A stretch of 34,783 bases of DNA, from assembly GCA_024653325.1 (NCBI GenBank), contig JANLFX010000028.1:1-34783 (forward strand), read 5' to 3'. The position numbers were made by a program, and so were the translations under genes. The stretch is from Anaerolineae bacterium. GTDB lineage: Bacteria > Chloroflexota > Anaerolineae > JACIWR01. This document shows, one piece after another, positions 25,799-33,095 of this stretch. The notes beneath the pieces were generated by a model that worked only from the letters and a program-made list of their open reading frames with translations, made no database searches and was not told the origin of the DNA. How positions within the stretch are numbered: position 1 is the stretch's first letter; the number at the start of each line of letters is the position of its first letter.

Positions 25799-25827
25799 CG
25801 TGGGCCGGGATAGCATCCCGTCCTCCA

Positions 25828-26775
25828 TTATGGCACGATATGCGTACCGGTCTCCCCAAGCAGGGCCCGCTCGATGTTTTCCGGATTGGTGATAATCGCC
25901 TTTTTGCCGCCCGCTTCCAAGAACCAGATGATGGCTTGAATTTTAGGCAGCATAGAACCTTTAGCGAAATGGCCCTCCTCCATGTAGCGTTTGGCCTCGG
26001 CCACAGTCATGTGATCAATGGCCTTTTGGTCCGGCTTGCCGTAATTGAGATAGACCTTCTCGACCGCCGTGGAGATGAGGAACAGGTCCGCTTTGATGCT
26101 GCGAGCGAGCAGGCTGCTGGCATAGTCCTTATCAATAACCGCCGCCGTACCGACCAGGTTGCCATTTTCGTCCTCAACCACCGGGATGCCGCCCCCACCA
26201 ACAGTAATCACCACAAAACCGGCATCAATGAGCTGTTGCACAGCATCTCGCTCAATCACCCGCTGCGGGATAGGTGAAGCCACCACTCGTCGCCAGCCTC
26301 GCCCGGCGTCCTCAACCACGTTCCAACCCTCGGTATCCCGCCGCCGCAAAGCCTCTTCCTCGGACATGAACGAGCCGATAGGCTTGGTAGGATGCTGAAA
26401 GGCGGGGTCATTGCGATCTACCAGGACCTGGGTGACCACTGTGGCTGCTTGCTTGTTGATCCCCCGACGACGGAATTCGTTGTACAGGTTCTGCTGGAGC
26501 ATATATCCGATGGCTCCCTGGGTGTCAGCTCCACAGAAATCCAACGGCACTTCGTGTAATTCATGGCGAGCCAGCTCCGAGCGCCGCAGAATGAACCCCA
26601 CCTGGGGCCCATTCCCGTGGCCGATGGCCACATCCCACCCCTGTTCAATCATCCCCGCAATGTGTATGCAAGTCTCGTGGGCAGCAGCGTACTGATCCGG
26701 CACGCTCTGGTGATCCTTGTCCTTGATCAGAGAGTTGCCCCCGATGGCAACAACTGCAACTTTCTTAGTCGTCAT
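25828..26775 (-). CDS. arcC: Carbamate kinase
   Basis: A 315-aa amino-acid-kinase-family protein with VVAIGGNSLI at the start, GHGNGPQVG, QGAIGYMLQQ, and VVITVGGGGIPVV then DKDYASSLLA. These match carbamate kinase, which makes ATP from carbamoyl phosphate and ADP, giving carbamate (CO2 plus ammonia). The length fits the family. It is solitary: no arginine deiminase, ornithine carbamoyltransferase or purine-degradation genes are adjacent, so its carbamoyl-phosphate source is not shown here. AGGAG about 11 nt upstream supports ATG 26775, and a consensus promoter lies upstream. Confidence 0.92.
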   Translation of the reverse strand: MTTKKVAVVAIGGNSLIKDKDHQSVPDQYAAAHETCIHIAGMIEQGWDVAIGHGNGPQVGFILRRSELARHELHEVPLDFCGADTQGAIGYMLQQNLYNEFRRRGINKQAATVVTQVLVDRNDPAFQHPTKPIGSFMSEEEALRRRDTEGWNVVEDAGRGWRRVVASPIPQRVIERDAVQQLIDAGFVVITVGGGGIPVVEDENGNLVGTAAVIDKDYASSLLARSIKADLFLISTAVEKVYLNYGKPDQKAIDHMTVAEAKRYMEEGHFAKGSMLPKIQAIIWFLEAGGKKAIITNPENIERALLGETGTHIVP

Positions 26776-26818
26776 TCTTTCACACTCCTATTTTTAAAAA
26801 TCGGCGAATAGATTTGAG

Positions 26819-26847
26819 ATTATAAATCAGATAGACGATTCTGTCAA
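26819..26847 (-). promoter_or_regulatory. Perfect consensus sigma70-type promoter for carbamate kinase
   Basis: On the minus strand, TTGACA (26847-26842), 17-nt spacer, TATAAT (26824-26819). Both hexamers and the spacing are exactly consensus. The leader is about 35 nt. It predicts strong basal expression unless repressed. Confidence 0.75.
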
Positions 26848-26890
26848 AACCCAGCAGGCTGCCGGGTGTATTTCGCAAGTTGTGGGCTGT

Positions 26891-27041
26891 TCGACAATGT
26901 CACATTGGTCATTGCGAGGGCGCGAAGCGCCCGAAGCAATCTCCAAACAGGATAATGAGATTGCTTCGCCGCCTTTCGGCGGCTCGCAATGACAGGTAAA
27001 GTGGCTCAATGTGGCTCCCTGCTGAAATATGACATTGTCGA
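26891..27041. mobile_element. 151-bp MITE-like element with 12-bp TIRs and 6-bp flanking duplication
   Basis: Perfect terminal inverted repeats TCGACAATGTCA (26891-26902) and TGACATTGTCGA (27030-27041) are bordered on both sides by GGCTGT (26885-26890, 27042-27047), as expected from insertion. A second inverted pair, CACATTG / CAATGTG, lies just inside. It contains another repeat (26908-26993) and no coding sequence. Confidence 0.75.
26908..26993. repeat. 86-bp structured repeat nested inside the 151-bp element
   Basis: Ends GTCATTGCGAG and CTCGCAATGAC (11-bp perfect). Inside are GAAGCAATCTC / GAGATTGCTTC (11 bp) and two short hairpins, GGGCGC-GAA-GCGCCC and GCCGCC-TTTC-GGCGGC. This resembles a TTGCGAG...GAGATTGCTTCG repeat that I recall as widespread in environmental bacterial genomes. 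It would fold as a branched cruciform. Confidence 0.72.
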
Positions 27042-27044
27042 GGC

Positions 27045-27072
27045 TGTAGGACAAACTTAAGCTTGTCCTACA
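27045..27072. repeat. REP-like palindrome just upstream of the L,D-transpeptidase promoter
   Basis: Arms TGTAGGACAA (27045-27054) and TTGTCCTACA (27063-27072) with centre ACTTAAGC. The GTAG/CTAC ends and CTTNAG centre recall the cores of the palindromes at 14703 and 31674. It abuts the -35 box. Confidence 0.65.
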
Positions 27073-27101
27073 TTGCGGCAGAGAGCGATTGATGCTATAA
27101 T
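27073..27101 (+). promoter_or_regulatory. Extended -10 promoter of the L,D-transpeptidase/phoU genes
   Basis: TTGCGG (27073-27078), 17 nt, TATAAT (27096-27101) preceded by TGC, an extended -10. The -35 box is weak but the -10 is perfect. Confidence 0.5.
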
Positions 27102-27172
27102 TGACCTGGAAGAATCCCTTTTACTTCGTGTCCGTTTTTTGCCGTGCACTGCGGCCAGAATTAGTTGGTGAG

Positions 27173-28663
27173 ATGTCCCTCCAATCCGATGCAATAATCC
27201 AGGCTCTGGTACAAGAACTGCTGACCAAAGGCATTGCCGCTGCCCGCGCCGGACAGCGACACAGTGCGCGACGCTACCTCTTCCAGGCCACGACCCTCGA
27301 TCCATACAACGAGAAAGCGTGGCTGTGGCTGAGCGGGGTAGTAGATGACTATCCACTCATGTTGGCTTGTCTGAACAAGGTGTTGAGCATCAACCCGCAC
27401 AACGCCCATGCTCAGGCCGGAGCCAAATGGGTTCGCGCTCAGGTGGCCATCCGCGCCCACACCGGACTGCGTTGGTTGCGAGGTCGTCCTAAACGCCCTG
27501 CGGATGCGTTCGCTGGCAAGTTGCCCCCCTGGATCGCCGAACAGCTTCCCGTCCATTCTGCCCGCCCGGCGTATCCCACCAGCCGCCGGAAATGGGTCTG
27601 GCTGATCCTGGTCGGGGCTTTAACCGGGTTGCTGCTTCTGCTGATACTATCGCTGGTCCGGCCCTCCACAGCAGCCGCGTGGTTACCTTTCCTGGCTACT
27701 CCAACGCCTGCCATCGCCGAGCGAACCGCTGCCCTGTACGCCGAATTCGAGACAGCCTGGAACAACCGTGACTGGCCCACTGCCCTGACCTATCTGGCGG
27801 AAATCGAGGCTCTGGATGCCAGCTATCCCGCCCTGAGCAGCGGACGGTGGGCTACTCATCTGTTCTGGGGCCAGCAACTGGCGCAGGCAGGTCAATTGCG
27901 CGAAGCTCTGGCGCACTTCGAGCAGGCGCTGGAATTCATGCCCGCTGAGCCCATCGCCCACTGGGAATACACCATCACTGCTAATTACCTGGCCGGAGAG
28001 GAATCTTACTCAATCGGCAACTGGGCCAGGGCAGTGGAGCATTTGTCGGTAGTGTACGGCATGGACGGGAGCTTTCACGATGTACGGCCTTTGCTAAAGG
28101 ACAGCCATTACCAACTTGCCCGTCAGCTCCAGGAAGCTGGACAATTAGCTGAGGCGCAGGCGGAATATCAACGCGCTCTGGAGATAGCGCCAGACGACCA
28201 GGACGCACAGAACGGGCTGGCCGAGGTGGTCGCCCTGCTCACCCCGCCTACCCCGACACCAACCCCTCCCCCACCGGTCCAGACCGGCAAACGCATTGAG
28301 GTCAACCTCACCGAGCAACACCTGTACGTGTGGGAGGGTGACCGGTTAATCTACGATTGGATATGCTCCACGGGCGGGTATGGCAGCCCGACCGCTCCCG
28401 GCAACTATCAGGTCTTGGATAAAATTCCCAACGCCTATGCCAGTACCTGGAATCTGCAGATGCCCTATTGGCTGGGGATTTACTACTCAGGGAATTTGGA
28501 AAACGGCATTCACGCCTTGCCTATCCTTTCCAACGGCCAGCGACTGTGGGAGGGTTACCTGGGACAGAGGGTATCATACGGATGCGTGATCCTCAGTACC
28601 GAGGCGGCGCGCACCCTTTATCACTGGGCGGAGATAGGCACACCGGTGATTATCCACTATTGA
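27173..28663 (+). CDS. TPR-containing membrane-anchored L,D-transpeptidase (YkuD)
   Basis: A 496-aa protein. An N-terminal TPR-like cytoplasmic region (about 1-90) precedes one membrane helix (141-162). A second TPR-like region (about 180-350) and a short Thr-Pro linker follow, then a YkuD domain (about 373-496). Its catalytic signature is intact: H447 in NGIHALP and C471 in SYGCVIL. Such enzymes form 3-3 crosslinks in peptidoglycan or attach proteins to it, outside the cytoplasm. TPRs on both sides of the membrane are unusual and may recruit partners. ATG 27173 has GGTGAG directly upstream (weak); the in-frame start at 27101 lies in the -10 box and is rejected. phoU follows 33 nt later. Confidence 0.85.
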   Translation: MSLQSDAIIQALVQELLTKGIAAARAGQRHSARRYLFQATTLDPYNEKAWLWLSGVVDDYPLMLACLNKVLSINPHNAHAQAGAKWVRAQVAIRAHTGLRWLRGRPKRPADAFAGKLPPWIAEQLPVHSARPAYPTSRRKWVWLILVGALTGLLLLLILSLVRPSTAAAWLPFLATPTPAIAERTAALYAEFETAWNNRDWPTALTYLAEIEALDASYPALSSGRWATHLFWGQQLAQAGQLREALAHFEQALEFMPAEPIAHWEYTITANYLAGEESYSIGNWARAVEHLSVVYGMDGSFHDVRPLLKDSHYQLARQLQEAGQLAEAQAEYQRALEIAPDDQDAQNGLAEVVALLTPPTPTPTPPPPVQTGKRIEVNLTEQHLYVWEGDRLIYDWICSTGGYGSPTAPGNYQVLDKIPNAYASTWNLQMPYWLGIYYSGNLENGIHALPILSNGQRLWEGYLGQRVSYGCVILSTEAARTLYHWAEIGTPVIIHY

Positions 28664-28696
28664 CGGCACTATTGATTGATTACGGGAAGGAGAGGC

Positions 28697-29359
28697 ATGA
28701 CCACGATACGCGAGACATACAACGATCGCCTGGCTGCCCTTCAGGATGACCTTCTGTCCATGGGCAGACTGGTGGATCAGGCCATTGACTTAGCCATCTG
28801 CTCCTTGAGCAATCGCGATAAAGCGCTGGCAAAACAAGTCATTGATAACGATGCGCAGATCAACCAAGCCTTACGTGACATCGAGGAAAAGTGCCTGGTA
28901 TTGATTGCCACCCAGCAGCCGCTGGCCAGCGATCTACGTATCATTCTCTCGGTATCCAGTATCGCTACCGAGATGGAGCGTATGGGCGATTACGCCAAGG
29001 GCATTGCTCAGATCACCCTGAACATAGCCGATCAACCCCTGCTCAAACCTTTGATTGATATACCACGCATGGCTGCCAAAGGAAGGCAGCTTCTCCACGA
29101 TCAACTCGCTGCCTTTATCCATCGGGACGCGGATACGGCCCGCCGCTTGAGCGCTGAGGACGACGAGATAGATGCCTTGTACGATCAGGTTTATCGCGAA
29201 TTGCTGATCTTCATGATGCAGGACCCACGCACCGTTGATCGGGCTACTCACCTGTTATGGGTGGCTCACAATCTGGAGCGCATCGGGGACCGGACAACCA
29301 ATATCGGCGAACGGACCGCCTTCCTGGTCACCGGCCAGGTGGAGGAATTGAACCCGTAA
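28697..29359 (+). CDS. phoU: Phosphate-specific transport system accessory protein PhoU
   Basis: A 220-aa two-bundle PhoU: each half has the expected helical pattern and metal-site region (SSIATEMERMGDYAKGIA and LLWVAHNLERIGDRTTNIGE). PhoU restrains the PhoR/PstSCAB signal and affects phosphate homeostasis. ATG 28697 has AAGGAGAGG upstream. No pst genes or phoR/phoB are in the window. It probably shares a transcript with the L,D-transpeptidase. Its presence near a phosphonate-type importer is notable, but the two sites are 8 kb apart with other genes between. Confidence 0.92.
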   Translation: MTTIRETYNDRLAALQDDLLSMGRLVDQAIDLAICSLSNRDKALAKQVIDNDAQINQALRDIEEKCLVLIATQQPLASDLRIILSVSSIATEMERMGDYAKGIAQITLNIADQPLLKPLIDIPRMAAKGRQLLHDQLAAFIHRDADTARRLSAEDDEIDALYDQVYRELLIFMMQDPRTVDRATHLLWVAHNLERIGDRTTNIGERTAFLVTGQVEELNP

Positions 29360-29373
29360 AGACCTCACCCCAT

Positions 29374-29424
29374 CCCCCCGCCCCCTTCCCCTCTCCGCAG
29401 CGGAGAGGGGAAGGGGGTGGGGGG
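29374..29424. repeat. 51-bp near-perfect palindrome of CCCTCTCCG type
   Basis: Arms run from 29374 to 29397 and 29401 to 29424 around a 3-nt loop (centre CTCTCCG-CAG-CGGAGAG), with a single G-T mismatch at 29380/29418. It lies between phoU and the coiled-coil gene. It would be a very stable hairpin without a U-tract. Confidence 0.8.
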
Positions 29425-29467
29425 TAGAGGAGAGGTGAATAATTACCTTTACAGATGGGAGTGGATA

Positions 29468-30646
29468 ATGGATCTCAATCAGGCGACGCAGATGATTACC
29501 TGGCTTGATGAAGAACGCCGGCGCGACCGGGCCGACCTGGTAAAAGCCCAACAATGGCTCGAAGGCCAGGCCGGACAGATTGAAGACCTCACCAGCGCAG
29601 TGCAGAGTCTGGAGGGCCGCCTGGCCAGTACGATGGCCCGGCTCACGCGGATGGAGCGCATCGAGCAGGCTATGGAACAGCTCCGTAACGAGATCATACT
29701 CATGATCCAGAAGCAGGAAGAGGATCGCCAGCAGGCCGAGCGCGAGGCGGCCCGCGCCCGCCTGATCGAACAGGAGAACCTGTCTAAGGCTCTGGCCGAC
29801 ATACGCAAAGAGCTGTCTCGCATCCCTCGTATTGAGGAAGAGCTATCACTTCGTCGCGCCGAGGAACAGCGGCTGGGAGAAGCCATCCTCACCCTCCAAC
29901 AGCGCATCGCCGAGGTGGACAAAGACCTGGAGACCAGGTTGCGGAACCTGCCCTATATCGAGGAACAGCGGGCCCGTGATGCCAGGCGTATCGCCGAATT
30001 GCAGGCGGAGACCACCGAACTGCTGAAACGCATTGAAGCGCAGACGCCCAAGCTAAGCCTTCTGGACGAACAGACCCAACGCAATAAAGGTCAACTCGAA
30101 CAACTGGTGGCAGGTTTTGAGGAGCTGAAACGGGAGCAACGCGCTTTCATCGAAGAAGTGCAAATCAAGGAGCAGCAACGCCAGCGGCAGATGGCCACCT
30201 GGGAAGCCGAGTTCGTTGCCCAACAGGAGCGCATGGAGGATTACGGCAAGCGCATGCAACGCTTCGCCGAGCAATACGAGTTGGTCAAAAAGGCCCTGGC
30301 CGAGCTTCAGCAACTGGAGGAACGTCTGCTGCGCAACCAAAACGAGGTCGCCGAATTGCAACGCATCGCCGAGGAACGGCAAAAGCAGCAACTGGAGCGC
30401 TGGGATGCCGAGCAGGAGAAGCGCTGGAAACGGCAGCTCCTTTTGTGGGAGCAGCAGTGGCATGACCATGACCGGCGCAACGATGAGCAACTGGCCCGCC
30501 TGGACGTGGTCGAGCGGCGCAGCCTGGACAGCGAGGCCCAGGTGGCCGCCCTGTGGGAGGCGGTAGAAGAGCTGGCGCGACACCTGGCCAACACTGCCCA
30601 GCAGTGGGTTATCAAAATCGGCGAGATGGCGGACCAATTCCGCTAA
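29468..30646 (+). CDS. Long coiled-coil protein of unknown function
   Basis: A 392-aa protein almost entirely made of charged heptad-like helices, rich in Gln, Glu, Arg and Leu, with long runs such as EELKREQRAFIEEVQIKE and LEERLLRNQNEVAELQRIAE. There is no membrane segment, signal or catalytic motif. It starts at ATG 29468 with GGAG about 8 nt upstream. It looks like a cytoplasmic filament or scaffold protein. A role in shape, division or DNA organisation is possible, but I cannot assign one. It follows phoU across a strong palindrome and converges with the YfhO-like gene. Confidence 0.7.
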   Translation: MDLNQATQMITWLDEERRRDRADLVKAQQWLEGQAGQIEDLTSAVQSLEGRLASTMARLTRMERIEQAMEQLRNEIILMIQKQEEDRQQAEREAARARLIEQENLSKALADIRKELSRIPRIEEELSLRRAEEQRLGEAILTLQQRIAEVDKDLETRLRNLPYIEEQRARDARRIAELQAETTELLKRIEAQTPKLSLLDEQTQRNKGQLEQLVAGFEELKREQRAFIEEVQIKEQQRQRQMATWEAEFVAQQERMEDYGKRMQRFAEQYELVKKALAELQQLEERLLRNQNEVAELQRIAEERQKQQLERWDAEQEKRWKRQLLLWEQQWHDHDRRNDEQLARLDVVERRSLDSEAQVAALWEAVEELARHLANTAQQWVIKIGEMADQFR

Positions 30647-30649
30647 ATT

Positions 30650-30749
30650 TTTATCACGAATCACACGAATAAGCGAATTCCACAAATGTTTTTCAGGATA
30701 AATTCCGATAAGTTCGTGTCATTCGTCTATTTGTGACACTCGTGATAAA
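30650..30749. repeat. Inverted repeat between convergent genes, overlapping the YfhO-like 3' end
   Basis: Arms TTTATCACGA (30650-30659) and TCGTGATAAA (30740-30749), with the further pair ACACGAAT / ATTCGTGT-like copies inside. The right half lies within the last codons of the minus-strand gene (SVTNRRMTRTYRNLS), so that tail is probably repeat-encoded. Confidence 0.6.
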
Positions 30750-33095
30750 GGGTAATGAAAACCAGACCAGAGCTGCACCCAATCCTACCCATGCGAGAGC
30801 CGAAACCCCGCTACTAACCCGGAGCGAAACGGGGTAATAGCTCAATTGCACCGTATGCCGTCCGGCATCCAGGTAGATTCCGCGCAGCACGTAGTCCGTG
30901 CGGTAGATGGGCATCTCTCGCCCGTTATCCCAGGCCCGCCAGCCCGGGTACCAGTTTTCGCTGAGCACCAGCAGGCCCGGTGACTTTAACTCGACCTCGA
31001 TGGTGATTTGATTCGGCGTGTACGAAGTAATCTGTACCCGGTCAGGACCGGCTGCTCCTGTCAGTGCTTTTCCGCCTTCCACCACGGCTTCCATCGCCAG
31101 GTCAAGTTCCCCCAGGGCAGCAAGGGCTTCTTCTCCGCTGGCCACTGCCTTTACCAAATGGACGACGAAAGCGCGGGGCAGGGCCAGTTCGTTTTCGTAG
31201 ATGTACGTTGTCCCCAATCGCTGGCGTAACGTCAGCCCGGCTGCTTCGATAGGGAACTCCGCCGCCACGAACCGGCAGTTGAGCAATCCAAGCAACGCCG
31301 CGTCAGGCCGCGCATCCCGATAGGCCGTGGCAATGTCCCCTTTCACGAAGGGAGGAATGGTCACGGCGTAGCCTTGTTCTTCATAACCTCCTGCCAGGCG
31401 CATGAAAGCCACGTAACGGGCCAGTTGGGTGGGATCCACCCCGTCTATCTGGTGTAGATCGTACAGCGCGCCCAGGTGCTGAGGCAGGCTGTAGCTGGGC
31501 GAATAAACCCGCGCCGGCGGTGAAGCTGACCCTGTCTCCTGAGCCAGATATTCCACCACCTCGCGTCCCGCAGCAAAGGCTTCCTCCGAACCGCGCACGA
31601 CGAAGAGCGAGGAATCTATCCACCACAAATCGGAAACGAGAAGCGCCAGTATCAGGACATGGAAAATTAAGCCCGTAGTGCGCACTTCAGTGCGCTCCAG
31701 ACACGCTGAAGCGCGTACTACGAACCCCGATTTCCATCTACTGAGCACCGCGTAGAAAGGCCGTCCTGTCAGCCGCCCGTTTAAGTGCAGCAGCAGGAGC
31801 AGTACTCCCCCGCTGGCGAACACGACCAGCCCCCCCAGGGCTGCCGGCAGGGTGTGATGGAGGACGAGAAACCCACCGGCCAGTAGACAGCAGAAAGCAA
31901 TGATAGCCGCCCCAGCCAGATTGAGGACGCGTCGCCTGGACAGTACCTCCGGTTTATTGAGGGCTTCGAGGCCGTGTCCGGCCAGCAGCGCCACTGCAAA
32001 AGCGACGACAAACCACATTCGCGCCGGCACGCGCAACCAGCCCAGGCCGGGCAGGACGCGATAAAGCGCGGGGAACAGTGGGGTGTTGACCCCCAGAGCG
32101 AACAGTGTGGCGAGCAAGGTCAGCGTTGTCAGGAAGCCCGTCTGCCGCCACCTCGACCGGTCCAGCAAGGCCAGACCGGCTAGCAGCAAGGGCAGGATGC
32201 CCAGATAGGTCATCCATTCGTAAAAGCCACCCCGGTCGGCCAGAAACAGGCCCAGCAGGTAACGCCAGGGCAGTGAGAAAATGCCCGCCTCGGCCAGGGA
32301 CAGTGAACCTCGCCCGGAATAGCGCATCAATTCCAGCAGGGGCACGATCTGCACTGCCGCCAGTCCGACGAAGGTTGCCAGGGCCAGCCCCAACGTCCGG
32401 CCACGGTGCCACGCCGTCCGCCACACTCCGCACCCGGCTTTATCGGGCCAGAAAAGCGCGTACACTACTACCACCATGGCTGTGTAAAAGGCGATGCGCA
32501 CGTCGGCGAAAAACTGAAGGGCCAGAACCGCCCCGCTCAGCAGGGTGTAACGACGAGAACGAGGCTGGGCCAGCGCTCGCAACGTGCACAGGACTGCCAG
32601 AGGCAGCCAAGCCAGGGCCTCCACCAGGCCCACATGCCCCGCGCCGATGTGGGCGATCAACTTCGGGGTCAGTGCCCAGGTTAGGGCCGCCACCAGGGCC
32701 GGGACAGAACTTAATCCGTACCCCCGTCGGGCCAGGGCGTACATGCTCAGCCCACTCAGGCAGACGTGCCCGGCAAACAGCAGGTTGAAAACCATATTGA
32801 GGGGCAGGATCAGCCATAGCCAGTGAAGGGGGTAGAACAACCCGGCCAGCGGATTGCCCGCGAAGGGCCCGCCGCTCATGATCAACGGTCGCCACAGGGG
32901 AACCTGACCGTAACGGGCCAGCGAATCGCGGATGAAATAGGCGTTGGGCCAGTGGGTGATCAACAAATCGGTGAATATGGAGGACGGGGGGAAAGGTATC
33001 CCGCCGCCGAGCAGGGGTGGGGAGAATAGCAGCGGCGGGGCGATAATCAAAACCGCTACCGGCCAGAGATGGCTAAAGGCGGCGAGCCGTCTCAT
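30693..33095 (-). CDS. YfhO-like polytopic membrane protein
   Basis: An 800-aa protein with about a dozen hydrophobic segments, an N-terminal FRD-type loop (THWPNAYFIRDSLARYGQVP, PLWRPLIMSGGPFAGNP) and a soluble C-terminal part with VLSENWYPGWRAWDNGR and YFPV-type strands before the last helix. These are features of the YfhO family, GT-C-like proteins thought to glycosylate teichoic acid or lipids using polyprenyl-linked sugars outside the membrane. ATG 33095 overlaps the preceding gene stop by 4 bp (ATGA), so the two are coupled. A 49-bp palindromic repeat (31674-31722) sits in frame in a loop, encoding FVVRASACLERTEVRTTG. The last 15 residues fall in another repeat. Confidence 0.8.
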   Translation of the reverse strand: MRRLAAFSHLWPVAVLIIAPPLLFSPPLLGGGIPFPPSSIFTDLLITHWPNAYFIRDSLARYGQVPLWRPLIMSGGPFAGNPLAGLFYPLHWLWLILPLNMVFNLLFAGHVCLSGLSMYALARRGYGLSSVPALVAALTWALTPKLIAHIGAGHVGLVEALAWLPLAVLCTLRALAQPRSRRYTLLSGAVLALQFFADVRIAFYTAMVVVVYALFWPDKAGCGVWRTAWHRGRTLGLALATFVGLAAVQIVPLLELMRYSGRGSLSLAEAGIFSLPWRYLLGLFLADRGGFYEWMTYLGILPLLLAGLALLDRSRWRQTGFLTTLTLLATLFALGVNTPLFPALYRVLPGLGWLRVPARMWFVVAFAVALLAGHGLEALNKPEVLSRRRVLNLAGAAIIAFCCLLAGGFLVLHHTLPAALGGLVVFASGGVLLLLLHLNGRLTGRPFYAVLSRWKSGFVVRASACLERTEVRTTGLIFHVLILALLVSDLWWIDSSLFVVRGSEEAFAAGREVVEYLAQETGSASPPARVYSPSYSLPQHLGALYDLHQIDGVDPTQLARYVAFMRLAGGYEEQGYAVTIPPFVKGDIATAYRDARPDAALLGLLNCRFVAAEFPIEAAGLTLRQRLGTTYIYENELALPRAFVVHLVKAVASGEEALAALGELDLAMEAVVEGGKALTGAAGPDRVQITSYTPNQITIEVELKSPGLLVLSENWYPGWRAWDNGREMPIYRTDYVLRGIYLDAGRHTVQLSYYPVSLRVSSGVSALAWVGLGAALVWFSLPFITSVTNRRMTRTYRNLS
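31659..31737. repeat. In-frame palindromic element inside the YfhO-like gene
   Basis: Core CGTAGT (31674-31679) ... ACTACG (31717-31722) with two stem-loops (GCGCAC/GTGCGC; CGC/GCG). An outer pair, ATGGAAA (31659-31665) and TTTCCAT (31731-31737), may mark the element ends. The core closely parallels the module in the MITE at 14703-14760. Unlike that case, the frame stays open. Confidence 0.7.

Larger units (their letters stand above)
26776..27172. other. Gene-free stretch with divergent promoters and a nested mobile repeat
   Basis: About 397 bases without a gene. It holds, from left to right, the carbamate kinase promoter, a 151-bp inverted-repeat element with a second element inside it, a GTAG palindrome, and the promoter of the L,D-transpeptidase gene. 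I see no ORF with a ribosome site. Confidence 0.7.

Noticed and set aside
26891-27041. Intrinsic terminator or riboswitch in the gene-free stretch
   Set aside because: The paired arms are flanked by identical hexamers and contain another repeat, which fits insertion; there is no U-tract or known aptamer pattern.
29374-29424. Intrinsic terminator after phoU
   Set aside because: The hairpin is strong but not followed by a U-run on either strand, so I list it as a repeat.
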